Below are positions 42,537 to 50,589 of a DNA stretch of 64,000 nucleotides, in pieces (positions within the stretch are counted from its first letter, which is position 1; each line of letters opens with the position of its first letter). The notes under the pieces were generated by a model. That model did not search any database, was not told the origin of the DNA, and worked only from the letters and a program-made list of their open reading frames with translations. The position numbers and the translations under genes were made by a program. Source of the stretch: Butyricimonas paravirosa (lineage in GTDB: Bacteria > Bacteroidota > Bacteroidia > Bacteroidales > Marinifilaceae); assembly GCF_032878955.1 (NCBI RefSeq), contig NZ_CP043839.1:3844001-3908000 (forward strand), given 5' to 3'.

Positions 42537-43166
42537 ATGGCAAAGTTTAATTCTTATTTATTAGGCAAGGTAAAGAAGTCCGTTGGTAACGTGACGATGT
42601 GTTACACGAACAAGCAGAATATCGCGAAGGCGAAGATCTTTTCAAGGAGGGATAACCCGACACCGGAGATGCTTGATCAACGGGCGAAGATGAAGGTGCT
42701 GGTTCAGTTGTCTCGGAGATTGATTCCGGTGATTCGGAAAGGTTTCGTGGGTATGGGAAATGGTACGACTTCGAATGCTTTCGTGAAAGCGAATCAAGTA
42801 GCCGTGGAAGTGGACGAGAAACACGTGGCAACCATCGTGTTTGATCAGTTAAAAATGGCTACCGGGTTGTTGTACACGCCTAAGGTAACTGTAACGTATG
42901 CGTCGGAGAGTAAGATGTATTCTTTCGAACAGGAGATGCAAGAAGAAGAGGAGGGGTATGCGTTGGCGGATGACAAGGTGTATGGAGTGTTGCTGGAAGC
43001 CGTGTTGAATCGTGCCAAGATCGTTCCGTTGAGAGATCGGGGAGAGAATGGTAACACGAGTTATGCGCTTCCCGAAGATTGGGATGAGGCTAACGTGAAG
43101 GTGTATTGTTTCGCAACCTTGAAGAACGGGAGTGCGGCATCGGACAGTCGTTATTTGACGGTATGA
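42537..43166 (+). CDS. DUF6266-like protein (second)
   Basis: 209 aa. Starts LLGKVKKSVGNVTMCYTNKQNIAKAK, with TPEMLDQRAKMKVLVQLSR where the first paralogue has TPKQQEVRSRF. A Glu-rich insertion (EQEMQEEEEGYALADD) is in the second half, and the end is SDSRYLTV. No signal peptide. Its stop overlaps the start of the small membrane protein, so the two are translationally coupled. Confidence 0.72.
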   Translation: MAKFNSYLLGKVKKSVGNVTMCYTNKQNIAKAKIFSRRDNPTPEMLDQRAKMKVLVQLSRRLIPVIRKGFVGMGNGTTSNAFVKANQVAVEVDEKHVATIVFDQLKMATGLLYTPKVTVTYASESKMYSFEQEMQEEEEGYALADDKVYGVLLEAVLNRAKIVPLRDRGENGNTSYALPEDWDEANVKVYCFATLKNGSAASDSRYLTV

Positions 43167-43339
43167 TAAGCGTGTACTTTTTTACCGGAATATTTTTCAC
43201 GCTGGGATTTAATGCTTTCCTCTCACAGGTGGCTGATGATTTCGTGACGGGGGTGTTGAGTATCGTGGGAGGAGTGATTAGCTCGGTTGTGGTGGCTTGG
43301 TGTAAGGATCGATGGGAACGGAAACGTTCCGGACGATAA
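43163..43339 (+). CDS. Small membrane protein coupled to DUF6266
   Basis: 58 aa from ATG 43163, which overlaps the upstream TGA (ATGATA). One or two hydrophobic segments (VYFFTGIFFTLGFNAFL and VLSIVGGVISSVVVAW) and a basic tail (KDRWERKRSGR). A second holin-like or membrane-anchor protein is possible. In Bacteroides capsule regions comparably small membrane proteins accompany amidase genes. Confidence 0.65.
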   Translation: MISVYFFTGIFFTLGFNAFLSQVADDFVTGVLSIVGGVISSVVVAWCKDRWERKRSGR

Positions 43340-43342
43340 GGG

Positions 43343-43367
43343 AAAGGGGTGGCTTCGGCTGCCCCTT
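43343..43367 (+). terminator. UUCG-loop hairpin after the lysis-like module
   Basis: AAAGGGG (43343-43349) pairs with CCCCTTT (43362-43368 region) around an inner GC-TTCG-GC tetraloop. The T-run after it is short (GGTTTGT). Confidence 0.6.
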
Positions 43368-43387
43368 TGGTTTGTAAAGTGAGGGGG

Positions 43388-43488
43388 AGTTTTCATCATG
43401 ATGAAAACTTTGATCTAATTTGCTTGAAGTTTTCATTATAATGAAAACTTTTTCGTATTTTTGGAAGAGTTTTAATTATAATGAAAAT
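43388..43488. promoter_or_regulatory. Three palindromes spaced 40 bp apart before the ATPase gene
   Basis: GTTTTCATCATGATGAAAAC (43389-43408) and GTTTTCATTATAATGAAAAC (43429-43448) are perfect palindromes, each extending one to two bases further on both sides; a third, imperfect copy TTTTAATTATAATGAAAA (43470-43487) spans the ATG at 43481. Centres at 43398.5, 43438.5 and 43478.5 are exactly 40 bp apart. A -7 box TATTTTTG (43456-43463) lies between the second and third. The layout suggests a cooperative repressor acting on this gene. Confidence 0.75.
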
Positions 43489-44689
43489 GGAGAATATAAA
43501 ATATAGAGAACATTATTTGAGGAAAATAGAGCCCTTTATGGGAACGTCTTTGATCAAAGTTATGACCGGACAACGCCGGGTTGGGAAAAGTTATATTTTA
43601 TTTCAACTAATAGAATTGATCCGGAAAAAGGAATCAGAGGCAAATATTATTTATATAAATCTGGAAGATATCGCTTTTGATTTTATAAAATCTGCAAAGG
43701 AGCTATATGCTTACGTGATGAGTAAATGTTTAAAAGAGAGTAAGAATTATATATTTATTGATGAGGTACAGGAGGTTCGTGAATTCGAGAAAGCTCTACG
43801 TTCACTGGTTTTGGATGAAAATAACGATATATACGTGACTGGGAGTAATGCAAAAATGTTGTCTGGAGAATTAGCTACTTATTTGGGGGGACGGTATATT
43901 GAGTTCACGATATATAGTTTGTCATATCCTGAGTTTTTACAATTTCATGAACTTGAAAATTCGGATGAAAGTTTTAGATTATATACTAGGTATGGAGGAT
44001 TGCCCTATTTGATGCATTTGAAATTAGAAGATGGAATTGTTTTTGAATATTTGAAGAGTATATATTCCACGATTGTTTATCGGGATGTGGTTAGCCGATA
44101 TGCTTTACGGAATACTGATTTCTTAGAGAGGTTACTTCTGTTTCTTGCAGATAATGTGGGAAGTATATTTTCAGCCAAAGGGATAAGTGATTATTTGAAA
44201 TCGCAACGAGTCACGCTGGGCGTGAATCAGATCCTGACTTATATCGAGCATTTTACAAATGCTTTTATTATTTCTTGTGTTGATCGGTATGATATTGTGG
44301 GGAAGCGTATTTTTGAGGTAGGAAATAAGTATTATTTTGAAAATCTGGGAATTAGAAATGTTATAGCAGGTTTTAAACTCCAAGATCAAGGGAAAGTATT
44401 AGAAAATATTGTTTATAATCATTTGCTTTATCAAGGGTATAAGGTTTCCGTGGGAGTATTGGAGAAACAAGAAGTTGATTTTATTGGTGAGCGGGAGGGA
44501 GAAAAGGTGTATGTACAGGTTGCATTACAATTAAATGATGAGGCAACTATCCAACGGGAATTTGGCAATCTTTTAAAAATAGAAGATAATTATCCCAAGT
44601 TTGTCGTCTCACAAGATTTATTTCATGGAAATACTTATGAGGGAATACAATATTTGGGGATTCGTGATTTTTTAATGAATGTTAGGTAA
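43481..44689 (+). CDS. AAA ATPase with DUF4143 domain
   Basis: 402 aa. N-terminal AAA_14 ATPase: Walker A GQRRVGKS (30-37), Walker B YIFIDEVQEV (about 91-100), sensor VTGSNAKMLSGELATYLGGR. C-terminal DUF4143 domain with an ending like a restriction-type fold (EVDFIGEREGEKVYVQVALQL, a D-x(n)-x-x-Q pattern). Such genes are frequent and often multicopy in Bacteroidota, with unknown function. ATG 43487 is an alternative start. The operator-like palindromes overlap its start. Confidence 0.85.
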   Translation: MKMENIKYREHYLRKIEPFMGTSLIKVMTGQRRVGKSYILFQLIELIRKKESEANIIYINLEDIAFDFIKSAKELYAYVMSKCLKESKNYIFIDEVQEVREFEKALRSLVLDENNDIYVTGSNAKMLSGELATYLGGRYIEFTIYSLSYPEFLQFHELENSDESFRLYTRYGGLPYLMHLKLEDGIVFEYLKSIYSTIVYRDVVSRYALRNTDFLERLLLFLADNVGSIFSAKGISDYLKSQRVTLGVNQILTYIEHFTNAFIISCVDRYDIVGKRIFEVGNKYYFENLGIRNVIAGFKLQDQGKVLENIVYNHLLYQGYKVSVGVLEKQEVDFIGEREGEKVYVQVALQLNDEATIQREFGNLLKIEDNYPKFVVSQDLFHGNTYEGIQYLGIRDFLMNVR

Positions 44690-44720
44690 AAAAAGAGACT
44701 GAATAATCAGTCTCTTTTTT
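44689..44720. terminator. Bidirectional intrinsic terminator
   Basis: AAAAAAGAGACTGA and its complement around ATAA, ending in TTTTTT. It separates the convergent ATPase gene and etfA and can serve both. Confidence 0.9.
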
Positions 44721-44724
44721 CGTA

Positions 44725-45717
44725 TTATCTTTTCAACTTTTCAGTTAAAAGCGGAACGATCTTGCGAACATCGCCGACGATACCCAAGTCTGCCACGTTG
44801 AAGATCGGGGCAAATTTGTCTTTGTTGATGGCGATGATGTATTCGGATTCTTCCATACCGGCCAAGTGCTGGATAGCTCCGGAGATTCCCATGGCGAAGT
44901 ACAAGTCGGGACGTACAGTTTTACCGGTTTGTCCTACCTGACGTTCGTGTCCCAATACTCCGGCATCAACCATGGCACGAGATGCGGATACTTCAGCACC
45001 GATGGTGTTTGCCATTGCACGTAACATATCGAATCCTTCTGCATTACCCACTCCACGACCTCCGGAAATCAATACATGAGCTTCGGTGATATCAACCAAA
45101 TTCTTGGTTTGTTTAACTGTTTCAAGAACACGTACACGGAATTTAGATTTATCGAAGTTGATTTTTACATCTTCGATCGTTCCTTTCCGGTTCTCGTCAC
45201 GTTGTCCCATGCGCATTACGCCCGGACGAACGGTTGACATTTGAGGACGGTGTTCCTTACAGATGATGGTTGCCATCAAGTTTCCACCGAATGCCGGACG
45301 GGTCATTAACAAATCCCGTTCTTCAGAAACTTCCAATCCGGTACAGTCTGCAGTCAATCCAGTTTCTACACGGGCAGACAAGCGCGGGCCGAGGTCACGG
45401 CCGATGGTAGTTGCCCCGATCAGCACGATGCTCGGTTTGTTGTCACGGATGATCTGGTAAATAGCCTGTGCGTAAGGTTCGGTAACGTAGGTTGCCAATT
45501 CCGGTGCATCCACACGTAGCACGGTGTCAGCCCCATAAGCAATACATTCCTGAGCTTGTGTCGTCAGGTCATGTCCCAATAACATGGCATATACTTTTTC
45601 ATTTAAAGCATCAGCTAATTCTCTGGCTTTACCTAACAATTCCAGACCCACGTTTTGGATAACGCCTTCTCTTTGTTCAACGAAGACGTAAACGTTTTTA
45701 TATTGTGCCTTATCCAT
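44725..45717 (-). CDS. etfA: Electron transfer flavoprotein, alpha subunit
   Basis: 330 aa. Forms the FAD-binding heterodimer with EtfB and exchanges electrons with butyryl-CoA dehydrogenase. The C-terminal FAD domain has LISGGRGVGNAEGFDMLRAM, SRAMVDAGVLGHERQVGQTG and LYFAMGISGAIQHLAGM. Last gene of the minus-strand lysine/butyrate cluster; lies 15 bp after etfB. In anaerobes such EtfAB-Bcd complexes can bifurcate electrons to ferredoxin; whether this one does is not decided here. Confidence 0.94.
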   Translation of the reverse strand: MDKAQYKNVYVFVEQREGVIQNVGLELLGKARELADALNEKVYAMLLGHDLTTQAQECIAYGADTVLRVDAPELATYVTEPYAQAIYQIIRDNKPSIVLIGATTIGRDLGPRLSARVETGLTADCTGLEVSEERDLLMTRPAFGGNLMATIICKEHRPQMSTVRPGVMRMGQRDENRKGTIEDVKINFDKSKFRVRVLETVKQTKNLVDITEAHVLISGGRGVGNAEGFDMLRAMANTIGAEVSASRAMVDAGVLGHERQVGQTGKTVRPDLYFAMGISGAIQHLAGMEESEYIIAINKDKFAPIFNVADLGIVGDVRKIVPLLTEKLKR

Positions 45718-45732
45718 CTTCTAATTTCTTTA

Positions 45733-46515
45733 TTAGATAATAAATTTTTCTTTCAATTTGCTGATAATAATGTCTACAGCTTCTGCAGGGTCAACCTCGT
45801 AGATTTGTCCGGCAGCTTTCACACCCTTGGTGAATGATTTGAATACACGGGTCGGTGATCCGTTCAATCCGATCTTCTGGTCATCCACGGTGATGTCATT
45901 GTAGGTCCATGTTTCGATGGGGTGGTTGTAAGCCTCAACGATTCCTCTTACAGACATATAACGGGGTTTCACTCCGGATGCCAATGCGGTGAACACGCAA
46001 GGAGTGTCTACCTGTACCATCTGGTAACCGTCTTCCATGGATTTCTTCACCGTGAAAGTCTTGTTCCCGTCGAAAGTCAAGCTTTCCACGTAAGTTACTT
46101 GCGGTAAATCCAGATGCTCGGCGATCTGCGGACCCACCTGTGCGGTATCCCCGTCGATAGCCTGACGTCCGGTGATCACTAAGTCGAATTCCAGAGATCT
46201 CAAGGCTGCGGCAATTGTATTAGAAGTGGCCAACGTATCGGCTCCACCGAATTTGCGGTCGCTTAACAGGATGGCACGATCCACTCCCATGGCGTATGCT
46301 TCTCTCAAGATTGCTTCAGCCTGGGGCGGTCCCATGGTGATCACGGTTACGTGTGCTCCATATTGATCTTTTAATTGAAGGGCAAATTCAAGTCCTCCCT
46401 TGTCATCGGGATTCATAATACTGGGTACACCGTCTCTGATAAGGGTTCCTGTAACGGGGTCCAGTTTGATTTCCGTGGTATCCGGAACTTGTTTAATACA
46501 AACAACGATCTTCAT
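45733..46515 (-). CDS. etfB: Electron transfer flavoprotein, beta subunit
   Basis: 260 aa. KIVVCIKQVPDTTEIKLDPVTG at the start, the ADP/FAD-binding TGRQAIDGDTAQVGPQIAEHLDLPQ segment and the VKKSMEDGYQMVQVDTPCV region are typical of anaerobic Bcd-linked EtfB proteins. Located between bcd (12 bp) and etfA (15 bp), all in one transcription direction. Confidence 0.94.
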   Translation of the reverse strand: MKIVVCIKQVPDTTEIKLDPVTGTLIRDGVPSIMNPDDKGGLEFALQLKDQYGAHVTVITMGPPQAEAILREAYAMGVDRAILLSDRKFGGADTLATSNTIAAALRSLEFDLVITGRQAIDGDTAQVGPQIAEHLDLPQVTYVESLTFDGNKTFTVKKSMEDGYQMVQVDTPCVFTALASGVKPRYMSVRGIVEAYNHPIETWTYNDITVDDQKIGLNGSPTRVFKSFTKGVKAAGQIYEVDPAEAVDIIISKLKEKFII

Positions 46516-46527
46516 GTCAACTGTCTT

Positions 46528-47667
46528 TTACTTTAATAAATTTGCTGCAATCACCATTCTCTGAACTTCTGACGTACCCTCGTAGATTTCAGTAATCTTG
46601 GCATCTCTCATCATTCTTTCAACAGGATATTCACGGGTATATCCGTATCCTCCGTGGAACTGTACGGCTTTGGTCGTTACTTCCATGGCCGTCTCTGCCG
46701 CGAATAGTTTAGCCATAGCTGCATCTGCGGAATAAGGCACTTTCAGGTCTTTTTTGTAGGCAGCTTGTCTTACTAATAAGCGGGATGCTTCCACTTTGGT
46801 TTGCAGATCAGCCAATTGGAATTGAGTGTTCTGGAATTGACCAAGGGATTTACCGAATTGTTTACGCTCTTTCACGTATTTCACGGTTTCGTCCATAGCT
46901 CCTTGGGCGATACCCAATGCTTGAGAAGCGATACCGATACGTCCGCCGTCAAGTGTTTTCATGGCAATGCCAAAACCTTTACCTTCTTGTCCGAGTAAGT
47001 TCTCGGCAGGAACGATGCAGTTTTCCATGATCAGCTCGCAAGTAGCCGAACCGCGGATACCCATTTTCTTCTCTTTTTTACCGATAGAGAATCCCGGGAA
47101 GTCTTTTTCCACGATAAAGGCGGAAATTCCCTTGGTCCCTTTGGATTTATCGGTCATCGCCATGATGATATACACATGTGCATAGCCGGCATTGGTGATG
47201 AAAATTTTAGATCCGTTAAGCACGTAATGATCTCCCTCTTTCACCGCGAAAGTCTGTTGTGCGGATGCGTCGGTTCCGGCGTTCGGTTCTGTCAGACCGA
47301 ATGCTCCGATCCATTCACCGGAAGTCAACTTGGGAAGATACTTGGCTTTTTGTTCGGGCGTACCGTGTTCCATGATCGGTGCGCAACACAAAGAGGTGTG
47401 TGCGGACACGATTACTCCGGTCGTGGCACATACACGGGATAACTCCTCTACCGCCATCGTGTAAAGGATGTTGTTACCACCGGCACCGCCGTATTCAACC
47501 GGGAATGGGATACCCATAATACCAAGTTTTGCCATTTTTTGAACGGTTTCCATCGGGAATCTTTCTGATTCGTCCACTTCCGCCGCCAGAGGTTTTACCT
47601 CTTTCTCTGCAAACTCTCTTATCATTTGTAAGAAGAGTTGGTCTTGTTTTGATAGACTGAAATCCAT
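46528..47667 (-). CDS. bcd: Butyryl-CoA dehydrogenase (short-chain acyl-CoA dehydrogenase)
   Basis: Reduces crotonyl-CoA to butyryl-CoA with electrons from EtfAB. 379 aa, family length. FAD-binding FGLTEPNAGTDASAQQT and YVLNGSKIFITNAGYA, and the C-terminal catalytic glutamate in ITEIYEGTSEVQRMVIA. QFHGGYGYTREYPVERMMRD contributes to the flavin site. It closes both the lysine and acetyl-CoA routes to butyryl-CoA. Confidence 0.94.
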   Translation of the reverse strand: MDFSLSKQDQLFLQMIREFAEKEVKPLAAEVDESERFPMETVQKMAKLGIMGIPFPVEYGGAGGNNILYTMAVEELSRVCATTGVIVSAHTSLCCAPIMEHGTPEQKAKYLPKLTSGEWIGAFGLTEPNAGTDASAQQTFAVKEGDHYVLNGSKIFITNAGYAHVYIIMAMTDKSKGTKGISAFIVEKDFPGFSIGKKEKKMGIRGSATCELIMENCIVPAENLLGQEGKGFGIAMKTLDGGRIGIASQALGIAQGAMDETVKYVKERKQFGKSLGQFQNTQFQLADLQTKVEASRLLVRQAAYKKDLKVPYSADAAMAKLFAAETAMEVTTKAVQFHGGYGYTREYPVERMMRDAKITEIYEGTSEVQRMVIAANLLK

Positions 47668-47713
47668 TATTATAAATGTTTTTAATTGATCGAAGCTAGT
47701 TTTTAATTCTAAA

Positions 47714-48919
47714 TCAACATTTCTTCAGAATTAAGGCCGTCCCCATGCCCCCTCCGATACAGAGGGATGCAAGACCTAATTTTGCTTCATTGTTTATCAT
47801 TTCATGTACTAATGATACAACGATACGGTTTCCTGATGCCCCGATGGGATGTCCCAGTGCAATTGCACCACCGTTGATGTTCGTACGTTCATTTATCCAT
47901 TCTCTCGTAACACCGTGTTGTGCCATGAGTTCGTGAATGACTCCCAGTGATTGTGCCGCAAAAGCCTCGTTTAACTCGATCACGTCGATATCGGATAGTT
48001 TGATACCGGCATTCTTGAGCGCGTTGGCAATGGCTGGCACAGGGCCCATACCCATGATGGCCGGGTCTACACCGCCTTGTCCGACACCAATGATTTCGCA
48101 TAGAGGGGTTAAGTTGTATTGCTTAACAGCCTCTTCCGATGCGATCAGTACGAATGATGCCCCGTCGTTGATTCCCGAAGCGTTACCGGCCGTGACGGAA
48201 CCCTCTTTTTTGAAAGCGGGACGTAAGGTCGATAATTTTTCCAGGGAGGTCGTCCGGTTCGGGAATTCATCCGTGTCGAACACGTGAGTTTCTTTTTTCA
48301 CCTTGTACTCTATAGGCACGATCTCTGACTTGAATTTACCATTATCGATAGCCGCAATAGCACGTTGTTGCGATTCGATTGCAAATTCATCCTGTTCTTC
48401 CCGGCTGATCGCGTATTTCTCCGCGATGTTTTCAGCCGTTATGCCCATGTGGTAGCCTTCGAAGGCGTCCGTCAGACCATCATACACCATATGGTCCACT
48501 ACTGTCACGTCGCCCATCTTGTGCCCGTCACGTACTCGTGCCGGGAGGATATAGCCCGCATTGGACATGGATTCGGTTCCTCCTGCAATGATCAGGTTCG
48601 CCAGCCCCGATTTGATAGCGGTTACACCATTGAGTACGGCTTTCATACCGCTCCCGCATATCATGTTGATTCCGTAAGCCGGAACTTCTTGTGGGATCCC
48701 TCCTTTGATGGATGCCTGACGGGCTACACCTTGACCCTGTCCGGCGGATAGTACGTTGCCGACGATCACTTCATCAATATTGGCGGGATTGACTCCGGTT
48801 TCCGCGATAATGTTTTTTATTACGGCGGCACCCAAGTCTGCTGCTGTCATTGAAAGAGTTGTTCCTAAAAATTTGCCGATCGCAGTTCTTTTTGCTGCTA
48901 CGATATAGGTTTTTGTCAT
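47714..48919 (-). CDS. atoB: Acetyl-CoA acetyltransferase (thiolase)
   Basis: 401 aa. Acyl-accepting C88 in INMICGSGMKAV, catalytic His in GGAIALGHPIGASGNR and the second Cys in SLCIGGGMGTA. In lysine fermentation it splits acetoacetyl-CoA into two acetyl-CoA; in the other direction it starts butyrate synthesis. Overlaps atoA by 4 bp (ATGA), so the two are coupled. Confidence 0.94.
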   Translation of the reverse strand: MTKTYIVAAKRTAIGKFLGTTLSMTAADLGAAVIKNIIAETGVNPANIDEVIVGNVLSAGQGQGVARQASIKGGIPQEVPAYGINMICGSGMKAVLNGVTAIKSGLANLIIAGGTESMSNAGYILPARVRDGHKMGDVTVVDHMVYDGLTDAFEGYHMGITAENIAEKYAISREEQDEFAIESQQRAIAAIDNGKFKSEIVPIEYKVKKETHVFDTDEFPNRTTSLEKLSTLRPAFKKEGSVTAGNASGINDGASFVLIASEEAVKQYNLTPLCEIIGVGQGGVDPAIMGMGPVPAIANALKNAGIKLSDIDVIELNEAFAAQSLGVIHELMAQHGVTREWINERTNINGGAIALGHPIGASGNRIVVSLVHEMINNEAKLGLASLCIGGGMGTALILKKC

Positions 48920-49575
48920 TGAGGCATTGCTTTTAAGTTTTTGGAAATTATTAATTCACAGCCTGTAGCTGCTTTGATGTCATCTAAAGTAAATTCAGGG
49001 TTTAATTCTACCAGTTCGATTCCGGCAGGGGTAATGTTCATAACACCCATTTCGGTGATAATCATGTCAACTTCCCCGGCAGCGGTTAACGGCAGCGTGC
49101 ATTCTTTCAAAATCTTGTGATTGCCTTTTGCCGTGTGTTCCATGGCAAGGATCACTTTTTTAGCACCTACCAACAGGTCCATGGCTCCACCCATACCCGG
49201 GGCTTTCTTACCGGGGATGATCCAGTTTGCCAAGTTTCCTTTCTCGTCTACCTGTAAAGCACCAAGAATGGTGACATCCACGTGTCCACCGCGGATAAGT
49301 CCGAAAGAGGTTGCGCTGTCAAAGCTGCAGGCGCCTTCGATCGCCGTGATGTAGCCACCACCGGCATCCGTCAATTCCGGATTTTCTTTACCTTCTTCCG
49401 GTTTCGGACCCATACCTAATAATCCGTTTTCGGATTGTAGGATCACGTGTACGTTTTTGGGCAAGTAGTTCGGTACCATCGTTGGCAGTCCGATTCCCAA
49501 GTTTACCACGTCGCCGTCTTTTAATTCGAGAGCTACCCGTTTTGCGATAACTTCTCTTACTTGATCTTTATCCAT
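48916..49575 (-). CDS. atoA: CoA-transferase beta subunit (AtoA-like)
   Basis: 219 aa. The thioester-forming glutamate is E49 in LQSENGLLGMGP. GGHVDVTILGALQVDEKGNLANW and GMGGAMDLLVGAKKVI are conserved. With AtoD (59991) it should exchange CoA between butyryl-CoA and acetoacetate, giving butyrate and acetoacetyl-CoA. The two subunit genes are about 10 kb apart at opposite ends of the cluster, which is unusual since they are normally adjacent. Confidence 0.92.
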   Translation of the reverse strand: MDKDQVREVIAKRVALELKDGDVVNLGIGLPTMVPNYLPKNVHVILQSENGLLGMGPKPEEGKENPELTDAGGGYITAIEGACSFDSATSFGLIRGGHVDVTILGALQVDEKGNLANWIIPGKKAPGMGGAMDLLVGAKKVILAMEHTAKGNHKILKECTLPLTAAGEVDMIITEMGVMNITPAGIELVELNPEFTLDDIKAATGCELIISKNLKAMPQ

Positions 49576-49667
49576 ACCGTTTTCAATTTTAAATTGTAAA
49601 TTTTAGATTGTAAATTGATTACCGATGAGTCCTGTAATTTAAAATTTAAAATCTAAAATTTAAAATG
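49576..49667. repeat. AT-rich spacer tract between kamE and atoA
   Basis: Low-complexity TTTTAAATTGTAAATTTTAG and AATTTAAAATCTAAAATTTA text. The same kind of tract recurs at 39640-39700, 42318-42345, 50457-50589, 53585-53615, 56085-56140, 56283-56360, 57421-57450 and 59945-59975. Confidence 0.6.
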
Positions 49668-50456
49668 CTATTTATTTTTTCTTCTAACAAATTCTTGCGC
49701 AACAAATGACGCCACGTCATCTGCATAGGTGTTCATGCCGAAGCCTGCATCGTAACCCAGCTCTTTTGCCAGCTCGTGGGAGATACGAGGACCACCGCAA
49801 GCCAAGATTACTTTATCCCGCAGGCCTTCTGCCTCCAGCATTTCCACGAGTTCGATCATGTTCTTGATGTGAACATCTTTCTGGGTGACGGTCTGGGATA
49901 CCAGAAGAGCGTCTGCTTTCAGCTCGATAGCTTTGGCAATGAACTCTTCATTGGGCACCTGACTTCCCAAGTTGTGAGCCTCGATCATGTCGTAACGTTC
50001 CAGTCCGTAGTGTCCGGCAAAGCCTTTCATGTTCATGATGGCGTCGATACCCACGGTGTGAGCGTCGGTTCCGGTACTTGCACCTACAACAATCAAAGGA
50101 CGTCCGATATTTTCACGGATGAACTCGTCAGTTTCGTGCATATCCCATTTCGTTCCTTCTACTTTCGGAACATGAATACTCGTGAAATCCACGGTGTGCG
50201 TGCAGCTTCCGTAACAGTTGAAGAAGGTGTAGCCCTCGGTCAACTCTTTGTGGAATACTACTTGCGGGTTTTCAAAACCCATTTTTTTCAATAATTGTTT
50301 TGCAGCTTCGATAGCCTCATCCCCGGCAGGCACGGGCAACGTGAAACTCAATTGAGTTTTCCCGTCGTTCATCGTGTCCCCGTAGGGTTTTATTTTTTTC
50401 AGATCCAGCGTCTGGTCGAAATCATTTTTTTCGGTAGAATATAATCCTCCACTCAT
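49668..50456 (-). CDS. kamE: Lysine 5,6-aminomutase, beta subunit
   Basis: B12-binding subunit of the adenosylcobalamin- and PLP-dependent mutase that converts beta-lysine to 3,5-diaminohexanoate. 262 aa. The base-off cobalamin motif DAHTVG gives D131, H133 and G136, and the PLP lysine is K144 (NMKGFAGHYGLERY). These numbers match the residues H133 and K144 described for the clostridial enzyme. A typical C-terminal Rossmann B12 domain ends with ILACGGPRISHELAKELGYDAGFG. Lies 133 bp after kamD across an AT-rich repeat tract. Confidence 0.96.
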   Translation of the reverse strand: MSGGLYSTEKNDFDQTLDLKKIKPYGDTMNDGKTQLSFTLPVPAGDEAIEAAKQLLKKMGFENPQVVFHKELTEGYTFFNCYGSCTHTVDFTSIHVPKVEGTKWDMHETDEFIRENIGRPLIVVGASTGTDAHTVGIDAIMNMKGFAGHYGLERYDMIEAHNLGSQVPNEEFIAKAIELKADALLVSQTVTQKDVHIKNMIELVEMLEAEGLRDKVILACGGPRISHELAKELGYDAGFGMNTYADDVASFVAQEFVRRKNK

Positions 50457-50589
50457 AATGAATTGAAAATTGAAAATGCAAAATTGAAAATTATCAATCG
50501 CATCGGTTTAAATTTTATTTTTATTCACTCTCTTGAAACTTGGAACTAAAAATGACAAGTCGTCATTTTCAATTCTCAATTTTCAATTT

